A DNA stretch of 42,688 nt. It comes from Sphingobacteriales bacterium (GTDB taxonomy: Bacteria; Bacteroidota; Bacteroidia; Chitinophagales; Chitinophagaceae). Below, piece by piece: positions 1-9,000 of this stretch; the stretch's first letter is position 1; each line of letters starts with the position of its first letter. Position numbers and translations under genes: made by a program. Under the pieces are notes generated by a model that saw only the letters and a program-made list of their open reading frames with translations, ran no database searches and was not told the DNA's origin. The stretch is taken from contig JAHEZE010000017.1 of the NCBI GenBank assembly GCA_023251235.1, positions 1 through 42,688 on the forward strand, given 5' to 3'.

Positions 1-128
1 TCATCAGGACAGGTCATTTTTTTCATTCCTTCCCGGTAGTTCGGATTCATTCCGGAACTACCGGGATCAGGAAAGAATGTTTCCGGATCAGAAACATTAC
101 AACGGGTGGTGGATAAGGGTTTTTTCAT
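1..128 (-). CDS. Partial small protein, faintly WhiB-like (N-terminus only)
   Basis: An open frame starts with ATG at 128 on the minus strand and runs off the left edge after 42 codons. The N-terminus reads MKKPLSTTRCNVSDPETFFP, followed by a Gly/Pro/Asn-rich stretch and a second cysteine at residue 40 (Thr-Cys-Pro-Asp). The pattern Cys, then Asp-Pro-Glu-x-Phe-Phe-Pro, then a second Cys 30 residues later recalls the start of the actinobacterial WhiB (Wbl) iron-sulfur domain, which has C-x(20-37)-C-x2-C-x5-C. The residue that would be the third Cys with CxxC spacing is Asp or Glu here (codon GA-), so the match is incomplete and may be coincidental. The gene is divergent from the first kinase. 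The presence of a gene is likely from the start codon and protein-like composition; the family assignment is a guess. Confidence 0.5.
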   Translation of the reverse strand, partial: MKKPLSTTRCNVSDPETFFPDPGSSGMNPNYREGMKKMTCPD

Positions 129-467
129 AGGTGGCTAATTATTTTATACAGATAAGAACTTTTTTTCTTTTGTAATTGCTGAAACGAAGTACGTATAGCG
201 AAGTGTTGCAAAAAATAGAGTCTTCACTTAATCATAAGTCATCATTGTTTTGCGGCGGTGTAGAATTTCGTCTATGTGTTGTAATAAAAGGCAGAGAAAT
301 TATACTGCTTTGGGAGGCATGGCTGGCAGGATTTTTTTCGTTTAACGGATTTTTTTGCCTTATTAAGGGCTTTATTTTATTCAAAAATTTATTTATTCCC
401 GATATCTATGTACCTTATTGGGAAGAAAACTTTGTCCTAGGTTTATTTACTGTTAGTGAAAACATAA
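129..467. other. Intergenic region upstream of the signalling island
   Basis: This AT-rich stretch lies between the truncated minus-strand gene and the first kinase and should hold both divergent promoters. I see no convincing Bacteroidota promoter (TTG plus TAnnTTTG). An open frame from about 176 to 556 crosses it, but its product is Phe/Trp/Cys-rich and overlaps the kinase in another frame, so I regard it as non-coding. The string GTAGAATTTC at 260-269 recurs exactly in the palindrome at 5602-5618, which is why it is noted. Confidence 0.5.
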
Positions 468-3400
468 ATGATGAGGCCTTCAATCGAAAAAATATTACCT
501 GGTGGATTGGAAGATACTTTAGAACGAATCACCGATTCCTTTGCTGCGTTGGATGAAAATTGGAATTATACGTACATGAACAAGGCGGCAGGAATTACTT
601 TTAATAGGAATCCTGAAACCATCATCGGAAAAAATTTCTGGGCAGAATTTCCTGAGGCTATCGGACAACCCGTTGAGAAGGCTCTTCGCAAAGCCATGGA
701 AGAACATGTATATGTTTACAGGCAAGAGTATTTTGAACCCTATGGCCGCTGGTATGAGAATCATTTTTATCCTTCTGAAAATGGAATATCCATATTATCC
801 CGGGATATTACAGAAAAGAAAAAAGCAGAAATAGAATTAGAAGAAAGCCGGGCAAAATATCGTGCCTTTTTTGAAAACAGCCTCGATGGAATCCTGCTGA
901 CTACCTTAGACGGGAAAATTTTAGCCGCTAACCCTGCTGCCTGTTCTATTTTTAGAATGACTGAAGAAGAAATCTGCCAGGAAGGAAGAGCAGGCCTTGT
1001 TGATATAACGGATCCTCAACTACCAATTTTTATTGAAGAACGCAGAAAAAATGGAAAAATGAATGGGGAGATTAGCATGATACGTAAGGATGGTACAAAA
1101 TTTCCAGCTGAAATTTCTTCCGCTGTTTTTAAAGACATTAATGGGGAAGAAAGAACCACAATGATCATCCGTGATGTTAGCGAACGCAAAAAAGCAGAAG
1201 AATTGCTTAACCAAAACCGCATATTTATTGAAAGCATTATCAATGCATCTCCCGATATTATATACATCTATGATATTGAAGAAAAGAAAAACGTTTATGT
1301 AAATGAAGGGATACAACGAAACCTCGGCTATACCGATGCGGAAATAAAGGAAATGGGTAACAGGGTAATACCCCTGTTGATGCATCCCGAAGATTTTGAT
1401 GATTATCTTAACAACACTATCCCCCGATATAATACAGCCAAAGACAAAGAAATCATCAGCCACGAATTCCGTATGAAAGATAAAAACGGAAACTGGCATT
1501 GGCTTTATACAAAAGAATCCATTTTCTTACGCAAGCCGGATGGCACTCCTAAGCAAATTTTTGGAATCACCAACGATATTACCGAGCGCAAAAAAGTAGA
1601 AGACGAAGTAAAAAGAAATGAAAAACGATTCCAGGCAATGGTGGAGAATAACGACAGTGTTATTACATTATTTGATGAAAATTTTCAACCAATTTACCGG
1701 ACTCCGTCTGCAGAACGCATTGGCGGGTGGACAGACGAGGACAGAGGAAAGAAAACAATACAGGAGCTTATTCACCCGGACGATGTGGAATATCTGAAAA
1801 GTGTACAAAACGAAGTATTAAATAAGCCAGGTAAACTGATACCGTTTTTATTTCGTTTCAGGCATAAAGACGGAACTTATCTTTACCCGGAAGGAGTCGT
1901 AATAAATTTACTTCATGATAGTGATGTAAAAGCCATCGTTGCCAATTTCCGCGATGTTACTGAGCACAAAAAAGCAGAAGAAGAATTACAAAAAAGTGAA
2001 CAACGCTTTCAGGCTATGGTGGAAAATAACGACAGTGTTATTTCATTATTGGATGAAAACTTTCAACCAATTTACCAGTCACCTTCGGCTATTCGTGTTA
2101 GCGGGTGGACAGAGGAGGAAAGAAGGCAAACAACACTTTTGGAGCTTACACACCCGGACGATTTGGAATATGTGAAAAAGACAATGAAAGAAATGTTAGT
2201 AAATCCAGGCAAAACGATTTCCTATTCATTTCGTGTCAGACGTAAAAACGGAAATTATCTATACGCGGAAGGAGTGGCAACAAATTTACTTCATGACGAT
2301 ACTGTAAAGGCCATCGTTGCCAATTTTCGTGATATTACCGAACACAAAAAAGCAGAAGAAGAAATTAAAGAAAAGGCAATCCAGTTACAAACATTAAGTG
2401 ACAATCTGCCTGATACCATGATGTACCAGGTGATTCGTGAAAAAGATGGAAAGATGAAATTTATCTATGTAAGCAAAGCTGTGGAGTTGCTAACCGGTAA
2501 AACTCCAGAAGAAGTGATAAAGAATCCTGAAATTCTTTATAACCTGATTCATGAAGAAGATTACAAAAAGATTTTAGATGCAGAAAGAATTTCTTTCCAA
2601 ACTATGTCTCCCTTCAATATGGAAGTACGCAGCCATTCAGTAACGGGTAAATTAAGATGGTTGCACATCCGTTCAGTACCCCGAAGATTGGCAGATGGAA
2701 ATGTAATCTGGGATGGCATTCATACGGATATAACTGAACGCAAAAAAGCCGAAAAAGCACTAATCGAAAGTGAAAACCACTTACGCACCATTTTTGATAC
2801 TGAACCGGAATGTATAAAACTACTGGGGCCAAACGGAGAATTGCTTGATATGAACCCTTCCGGGCTGGCCATGATAGAAGCGGATAACCTGGAAATGGTA
2901 AAAGGGAAATCTGTGCTGGGTAATGTATCGCCTCATCATCGTGATGCTTTTGCAAACCTTACAAAGAATGTTTTTAATGGTGAATCCGGCGAGCTTGAGT
3001 TTGAAATTGAAGGATTGAAAGGAACCCGTCGCTGGCTGGAAACACATGCTGTCCCTTTAAAAAATGCTGAGGGAAAAATTATTTCCCTTCTTGGCGTTAC
3101 TCGTGATGTTACCGAACGGAAAAAAGCAGAAGAAGCGCTGCACGAAAGTGAAGAAAAATACCGACAGATAGTAGAAACTTCACAGGAAGGTATTTTCCGG
3201 ACGGATGAAAATTATTGTATCAATTTTGCCAATAAGAAATTTTGTGAAATATTAGAATACTCCCTTGAAGAACTGATTGGCCATGATCCTCTTAGTTATT
3301 TGGACAGTAAAGATATAGAGAAAGCAATGGCTGTAAGAAAAGAACGAAGAAAAGGAAGCGATTTTGGAGAATTAGAATATAACGTCAAAACAAAAACCGG

Positions 3401-4907
3401 CAAATCTATTTTGCTTAGCTTTTCGGCATCACCTATTTTGGATAAGGAAGGAAAATTTACTGGTGGTACGGGTGTGGTAACTGATATTACTGACCGAAAA
3501 AAAGCAGAAGAGCAAATTGTAAAAGAAAAAGAACTTTCCGATTCCATTATCAACAGCCTGCCGGGAATATTTTATTTGTTTGATGCCGGTAAGAATCTTT
3601 TGCGTTGGAATAAAAATTTTGAATTGGTTTCGGGTTATACAGCAGAAGAAATAAGGAGAGTAAAACCTATTGACTTTTTTGAAGGAGATGGAAGAAATTT
3701 AGTGCAGGAAAATTTTGATGAAGTTTTTCGGATGGGTGAAGCTGCGTTTGAGGCAAATTTTGTTAGCAAAACGGGAGAAAAGATTCCATATTATTTTACC
3801 GGGCTGCTTGTTAATTATGAAGGCCGGCCATGTTTGATAGGAACCGGCATTGATATGAGCGAACGGAAAAAAGCAGATGAAGAAATACGAAAAAGTGAAC
3901 TTCGCTACCGTTCTCTTATTGAGCAGGCATCGGATGCCATCATGATCACCGATCAGGCCGGCAATTTCCTTGATGTAAATACCAGCTTCTGTACGTTGTT
4001 CAGCTACACTAAAGAAGAATTGATAGGGGTAAATATCAGAAAGCTGATTGATCCCGAACAGTTAAAAAGAAAACCCATGCGTTTTGAAGAATTGTTGATA
4101 GGCAACCAGGTTTTCAGTGAAAGAAACATGTTACATAAAAACGGAACTATTATCCAGGTGGAAGCCAATGTAAAAATGTTGCCAGATGGAAGAATCCTGG
4201 CTATTGCGAGGGATATAACTGAACGGAAAAAAGCCGAAGAAGAAATAAAGCAAACCTCCGAACAATTACGCCAGCTAACCGCTCACCTGCAAATCATCCG
4301 GGAAGAAGAGCGTAAAAGAATTGGCCGTGAAATTCATGATGAACTGGGCCAGCAGCTGACCGCTATTAAAATGGATGTAGCCTGGATTGATAAAAAAACT
4401 TCGAAAGAAGACATCATAAAAACCAAATTAAAGAATATTATCACCCTGCTCGATGGAAGCAATTTGTCTATCCGGAAAATTTTAAACGAACTCCGCCTTG
4501 CCGTACTGGACGATCATGGTTTAATAGATGCGCTGGAATGGCTGGGCAGACAATTCACCAGCCAAACCCGTATCCCTCTTTCATTCCACAGTTCCGAATC
4601 TGATTTGAAGTTAGAAGAGACTGTTGCCACCTGTATCTTCAGAGTGTTCCAGGAGGCGCTAACCAATATTACAAAGTACGCCAGGGCTGGAAAAGTAGTA
4701 AGCTCATTAAATTGTACAAATGATAAGATAACGCTGGAAATCGAGGATAACGGCAAAGGATTTGACACTGCAATGTTAAAAAATAAAACAAGTTTTGGTA
4801 TCTTAGGTATGAAAGAAAGGGTAACTTCTCTGAACGGGGATTTCAAATTAATTTCATCGCCCGGATCAGGGACAAAAATAATTATCAGTTTGCCATTAAA
4901 ACCTTAA
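468..4907 (+). CDS. Giant soluble sensor histidine kinase, ten PAS domains, HisKA_3 type
   Basis: A 1479-residue sensor kinase without transmembrane segments or signal peptide, so probably cytoplasmic. Ten PAS/PAC units follow one another at roughly residues 15-120, 125-245, 250-380, 385-506, 511-632, 637-764, 768-890, 894-1016, 1020-1139 and 1145-1260. Each ends in a version of DITERKKAEE, which forms the linker helix. The transmitter is of the NarX/DesK type: H-box REIHDELGQQ with the predicted phosphorylated His1290, N-box around Asn1400 (FQEALTNITKYA), G1 box DNGKGFD at Asp1427, and a final GILGMKER / PGSGTKI segment. PAS 4 and 5 are a recent tandem duplication. The LuxR-type regulator begins 24 bases downstream and is the obvious partner. 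The signal is unknown; PAS residues give no cofactor assignment by eye. The start at 468 is one of two adjacent ATGs (468 or 471). Confidence 0.95.
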   Translation: MMRPSIEKILPGGLEDTLERITDSFAALDENWNYTYMNKAAGITFNRNPETIIGKNFWAEFPEAIGQPVEKALRKAMEEHVYVYRQEYFEPYGRWYENHFYPSENGISILSRDITEKKKAEIELEESRAKYRAFFENSLDGILLTTLDGKILAANPAACSIFRMTEEEICQEGRAGLVDITDPQLPIFIEERRKNGKMNGEISMIRKDGTKFPAEISSAVFKDINGEERTTMIIRDVSERKKAEELLNQNRIFIESIINASPDIIYIYDIEEKKNVYVNEGIQRNLGYTDAEIKEMGNRVIPLLMHPEDFDDYLNNTIPRYNTAKDKEIISHEFRMKDKNGNWHWLYTKESIFLRKPDGTPKQIFGITNDITERKKVEDEVKRNEKRFQAMVENNDSVITLFDENFQPIYRTPSAERIGGWTDEDRGKKTIQELIHPDDVEYLKSVQNEVLNKPGKLIPFLFRFRHKDGTYLYPEGVVINLLHDSDVKAIVANFRDVTEHKKAEEELQKSEQRFQAMVENNDSVISLLDENFQPIYQSPSAIRVSGWTEEERRQTTLLELTHPDDLEYVKKTMKEMLVNPGKTISYSFRVRRKNGNYLYAEGVATNLLHDDTVKAIVANFRDITEHKKAEEEIKEKAIQLQTLSDNLPDTMMYQVIREKDGKMKFIYVSKAVELLTGKTPEEVIKNPEILYNLIHEEDYKKILDAERISFQTMSPFNMEVRSHSVTGKLRWLHIRSVPRRLADGNVIWDGIHTDITERKKAEKALIESENHLRTIFDTEPECIKLLGPNGELLDMNPSGLAMIEADNLEMVKGKSVLGNVSPHHRDAFANLTKNVFNGESGELEFEIEGLKGTRRWLETHAVPLKNAEGKIISLLGVTRDVTERKKAEEALHESEEKYRQIVETSQEGIFRTDENYCINFANKKFCEILEYSLEELIGHDPLSYLDSKDIEKAMAVRKERRKGSDFGELEYNVKTKTGKSILLSFSASPILDKEGKFTGGTGVVTDITDRKKAEEQIVKEKELSDSIINSLPGIFYLFDAGKNLLRWNKNFELVSGYTAEEIRRVKPIDFFEGDGRNLVQENFDEVFRMGEAAFEANFVSKTGEKIPYYFTGLLVNYEGRPCLIGTGIDMSERKKADEEIRKSELRYRSLIEQASDAIMITDQAGNFLDVNTSFCTLFSYTKEELIGVNIRKLIDPEQLKRKPMRFEELLIGNQVFSERNMLHKNGTIIQVEANVKMLPDGRILAIARDITERKKAEEEIKQTSEQLRQLTAHLQIIREEERKRIGREIHDELGQQLTAIKMDVAWIDKKTSKEDIIKTKLKNIITLLDGSNLSIRKILNELRLAVLDDHGLIDALEWLGRQFTSQTRIPLSFHSSESDLKLEETVATCIFRVFQEALTNITKYARAGKVVSSLNCTNDKITLEIEDNGKGFDTAMLKNKTSFGILGMKERVTSLNGDFKLISSPGSGTKIIISLPLKP
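1620..2357 (+). repeat. Tandem PAS-domain duplication inside the first kinase
   Basis: Two consecutive copies of a PAS-coding unit lie 378 bases (126 codons) apart, the first from about 1620 and the second from about 1998. They share long stretches at the DNA level, for example the segment coding for QAMVENNDSVI and DENFQPIY, and both end in the unusual variant linker TEHKKAEEE rather than TERKKAEEE. No other PAS in the window is this close to a neighbour, so this is an internal tandem duplication. Confidence 0.9.
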
Positions 4908-4931
4908 AAGCAAATTAATCCGGAGCTATAT

Positions 4932-5567
4932 ATGAAGCGAATTATTTTAGCCGACGATCATAGCTTTATCCGTCTTGGATTGATACAGATTCTGAAAGAT
5001 GAATTTCCTTCTGCGGAAATAAAAGAAGTAGAGGATGGTGAAACCCTTGTTAAAGAAGTAACATTACATGATTGGGACCTGGTAATATCCGATCTTGATA
5101 TGCCCGGCCGCAGCGGACTGGAATCGCTGGAGCAAATTAAACTGATTAAACCTGATTTGCCGGTACTGATACTTAGCATTTACACAGAAGATTTATATGC
5201 GGTTAGGGTATTAAAAGCCGGTGCATCGGGCTACATGAATAAAAACGCCGCACCCTATGAACTTATCAAGGCGATACATCGTATCTCTTTGGGAAGAAAG
5301 TATATCACACCTGAAATTGCGGAAAAAATACTGCATCAGCAAAATCATAAAAAGCTTCATGAATTGCTTACTAACAGGGAATTTGAAATTTTTAAGCTGC
5401 TGGCTCTGGGAAAAACCATCACACAGATTGCTGAATCACTTTCTCTGGCTGCCACAACTGTGAGTACCCATCGCAGTAATATCATGCGAAAACTAAATCT
5501 CTCCACCAATTCTGAACTTACCCGTTACGCTTTAGCTCATCATATCATTTCAGATATAGGCTTCTAA
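4932..5567 (+). CDS. LuxR/NarL-family response regulator
   Basis: A 211-residue response regulator: receiver domain at residues 1-120 and a LuxR-type helix-turn-helix at about 145-207. The acidic pair is Asp8-Asp9, the phosphoacceptor is Asp54 in VISDLDMPG, and the conserved Lys is Lys104 (GYMNK). The output domain shows the family signature LTNREFEIFKLLALGKTITQ and TVSTHRSNIMRKL. The gene starts 24 bases after the ten-PAS HisKA_3 kinase, so it is the expected phosphotransfer partner and the DNA-binding output of this module. It is a clear paralogue of the regulator at 11330-11962. Targets are unknown. NarL-type regulators usually bind inverted repeats as dimers; a perfect palindrome lies just downstream at 5602-5618. 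Confidence 0.95.
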   Translation: MKRIILADDHSFIRLGLIQILKDEFPSAEIKEVEDGETLVKEVTLHDWDLVISDLDMPGRSGLESLEQIKLIKPDLPVLILSIYTEDLYAVRVLKAGASGYMNKNAAPYELIKAIHRISLGRKYITPEIAEKILHQQNHKKLHELLTNREFEIFKLLALGKTITQIAESLSLAATTVSTHRSNIMRKLNLSTNSELTRYALAHHIISDIGF

Positions 5568-5601
5568 GTATTGTCATACCAGCATCATCAATTGCTTTCT
5601 T

Positions 5602-5618
5602 TAGTAGAATTTCTACTA
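5602..5618. promoter_or_regulatory. 17-bp near-perfect palindrome, possible regulator binding site
   Basis: TAGTAGAA and TTCTACTA flank a single T in the intergenic region between the LuxR-type regulator and the receiver-only gene at 5695. There is no loop and no following T tract, so it is not a terminator; an operator for a dimeric regulator fits better. The regulator assignment is inference from location only. Confidence 0.4.
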
Positions 5619-5694
5619 TCTCATTCACCTTTCAATTCTATTTTCCATGATTACTAATTAATTGTTATTTGCATATCTGTAAAAACCATTAATT

Positions 5695-6057
5695 ATGATA
5701 CTGATATTTGACAACTCAGAACAGATTACAGAAAGACTGATTGAGCTTATCAGGGAAGAAAAGAAAGATTCCAGGCTGGATAATGCAACTACTTATCAAC
5801 AGGCGGTAAAGATTTTACAATTGTCCGACCCCAGGGTAATATTGCTCGATATAAAATTTTATGGAAACAAAACCATTGAACTGTTGAAAAAAATCAAGCT
5901 CTCAAATAAAAAAACCGCGGTTATCATTTTATTCAACCATGCGGATGAACAAAGCATGAAACAATGTAAAGATCATGGCGCTGATTTCTTTATTGACAAA
6001 TACTATGACTTTAATAAAATACCCGGAATAATTAATTCAATTGAGGCAAACGTATAA
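5695..6057 (+). CDS. Receiver-only (CheY-like) protein, degenerate
   Basis: A 120-residue single receiver domain without an output domain. The likely phosphoacceptor is Asp52 in VILLDIKF. Two family features are weakened: the acidic pair is Asp6-Asn7 instead of Asp-Asp/Glu-Asp, and the MPG-type loop after the phosphoacceptor is replaced by FYGNKT. A Lys is present near residue 102 (DKYYDF). Metal binding and phosphorylation may therefore be altered. The gene ends 10 bases before the start of the CHASE3/PAS/GAF kinase, so the two are surely co-transcribed. It resembles the receiver at 12103-12489, which also precedes a HisKA_3 kinase but keeps all canonical residues. It could be a phosphate sink, an intermediate, or a phosphorylation-independent partner of the kinase. 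Confidence 0.85.
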   Translation: MILIFDNSEQITERLIELIREEKKDSRLDNATTYQQAVKILQLSDPRVILLDIKFYGNKTIELLKKIKLSNKKTAVIILFNHADEQSMKQCKDHGADFFIDKYYDFNKIPGIINSIEANV

Positions 6058-6067
6058 TTTGAACAAT

Positions 6068-9000
6068 ATGAGTAAGAAAATGGAGCTGATGGTGAAATGG
6101 TTTAGCCGAAAAAAAGTGATGCTGGTAGTATTGTTTTTTTCCGTGGCGTTGATGGGAGCCGCCATTTTTCAGCTATCAGTTAAAAACAGCTGGCTGAAAA
6201 AGGAATTTACAAAACAGGAAGAGTACCTGCAGCAGAAAGAAGCTTTCGAAAAGCTGAACTTGTATATTAAAATGGCTGAATCCCAAACCCGGGGGTATGT
6301 CCTTTCAGGTGATAAGAAGTTTATAGCAAATTTTGATGCTAACATTGATTCCATAAACAATATTGAACGTCAAATTCAAAATGCAAATGATTCAGTTGAA
6401 GAAGTGAAAAGTACTGTGAAGTTATTGCAGCTGGATACTTTCATTCATCAGAAGATTGCTTTTATGAAACGGGGGAATGCCCTTTGTGCAGTTAATCAGA
6501 ACTCAGCAAAATTATTAATTGCTACCGGCGAAGGAATATGGTTGGCTGATTCCATTACAGCTATCAGCGAGAGGGTTATCAATAATTATCAGGAAAATCT
6601 CCGGGAATCCAGGACCAGTTTCTGGCAGATAAAATCATCCAATAGCAATTTTGCTTATTCTGTTATTGCCTTATCCCTGCTGATGATTTTTATTTCCTTT
6701 TATTTTTTAATGAAACAGATTGCGATCATTAAAAGAATGAGTGAGGAACTTGGGCTGCAGAAAGAGCAATACAGAACTGCGCTGAGCAGTATGGACGAAG
6801 GGCTGATAACCACCGGCAGGGATGGCAAAATTATTTATATGAACCCTGCTGCTGAACGCATTACCGGATGGAATAATCATGAAGCTATAAACCAGCCGCT
6901 GAAAAATGTATATAATGTGGTAATTGAGGAAACTGGGCAATCTATCGAAAATATTGTGGATCGTATTCTCATGGATGGTTTACCTGTTGGATTGGAGAAC
7001 AATACAATTCTTAAAACGAAGTATTCCGGGGAGATCATCATCAGCAACAGTGGCTCACCTCTGTTTGACCTAAGCGGAAAAATTGCCGGGGTAGTACTTG
7101 TTTTCAATGATATTACACAAAAGAAAATAATTGAAAATAAATTAAAAGAAAGCGAAGAAAAATACCGCAACCTGATTGAGCAGGCGGCGGATGGAATTTT
7201 TATATTTGATCAGCAGGGTAATTTTATAGAGGCCAATACCAGAGGTTGTATGATGATGGGCTATACAAAAGAAGAAGTATTGAAATTAAATTTGATGGAT
7301 ATTACTCCCGAAAAATTTGCCAACAGAAGACCGGTCAATTTATCCCGGATAAACAGCGGTGATACTTTGTTTGTGGAAAGACAGTTCAAACTGAAAAATG
7401 GCAACCTGGTTTTTGCCGAAGCCAGCGCAAAATTAATTGCAGGAGGGAATATACAGACAATTGTGCGGGACATTACCGATCGTAAGAAAACGGAACTATT
7501 AATGGAAGGGGAAAAAGAAGTAATGGAAAAAATTGCTACCAATAAGCCATTATCCGATATACTCGAAACTATAGCAGTCAATATTGAAAAATATTCTTCG
7601 GGAGGACTTTGTTCTATTCTCCTGCTTGATCCGGATGGAGTTCATTTACGACACGGGGCGGCTCCACATTTGCCCGAGGCTTACAATCTTGCTATTGATG
7701 GCGTAGCCATAGGTGAAAATGTAGGATCATGCGGAACCGCAGCATACAAAAAAATACCGGTCACAGTTTCGGACATTGCCACTGACCCTTTATGGAAAGA
7801 TTTCAGAGATCTTGCTTTAAGTTACGGGTTGAAGGCCTGTTGGTCTACACCTATTATATCAAATGATGATAATGTGCTGGGAACATTTGCTGTTTATTAT
7901 CCTACACCAAGGCTACCAAAAGCAGACGATTTTAATTTGATTGAAAGGGCCGCCAGTCAGGTAAGAATTGCGATTGAAAAAGACCTTGCTATTACGGAAT
8001 TAAGTAAAAGCGAAGAAAAATACCGGAACCTGATTGAACAGGCATCCGATGGTGTAATCGTTTTTTCTTTGGATGGTACTATATATGAATTTAACCAAGC
8101 CGTATACACTCAAACGGGATATACAAAAGAAGAATTTAAAAAGCTGAGACTCCTGGATTTACTTTTTGAAAAAGGGCTTATTATTAATCATGCCAATGTT
8201 GAAAAAATCAAATCAGGTCAATCGGTTCTAATTTACAGAACAATTAAACGCAAAGATGGAACTTCCTTAGAAGTAGAAATAAACATCCGTTTATTACCCG
8301 ATGGGCGTTGCCTGGCCTTTGTAAGAGATATTACAGAACGTAAAAAGGCGGAAAAAGAAATCAGGGAATCCAATGAAAGATTAAAGTTGATTGCTGCTAC
8401 AACGAATGATGCAATCTGGGAACGGAATATTGAGACTAATGAAATATGGGGCAATGAAACGCATCAGCATTTATATGGATTAACTCTGGCCGACCCTGTA
8501 CCTACCGAAGAATTGTGGATTGATGGATTACACCCGGAAGACAGGAATGCGACAGTAGCAAATTTTTATGATACACTTGCATCAGATAAAAATGTGTGGA
8601 TAAAAGAATATCGATTTCAAACTAAAGAAGGCAGCTATAAAAATATTTATGGCCGCACTTATATTGTCCGGGATAAAAACAGGCAACCGGTTCGTATTAT
8701 GGGAAGCATGATGGATATCACAGAGCGTAAGAAAACAGAATATCAAATTAAAGAAAGGGTAAAGGAATTAAAAGGTTTATACAGCACATCCGAGATAGTG
8801 AACAAACCGGGAAGTTCTATTGAAACCATCTTGCAGGAATGTGTAAATATTATCCCGCCTGCCTATCAGTATCCTGAAATAACCTGTGCCCGTATCATAT
8901 TCTATAACGGGAAATTTGTATCGGAAAACTTTAAGGAATCTGTTTGGAAACAGGAAGCTGAAATTATCCATCATGAAAAACCTGTAGGTAAGTTGGAAGT

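Noticed and set aside
176-556. Plus-strand open frame of 126 codons before the first kinase
   Set aside because: It overlaps the kinase start in another frame, begins without ATG, and has a Phe/Cys/Trp-rich composition unlike a real protein. No neighbour or motif supports it.
1180-4230. Regularly spaced short DNA repeats (linker sequences) considered as a CRISPR array
   Set aside because: Spacing of about 370 bases and protein coding of repeats and spacers rule this out; they are PAS linker codons.
6041-6067. TTG start for the CHASE3/PAS/GAF kinase, nine codons upstream
   Set aside because: It would overlap the receiver-only gene and adds no signal-like residues. The ATG at 6068 gives a normal 10-base spacing.
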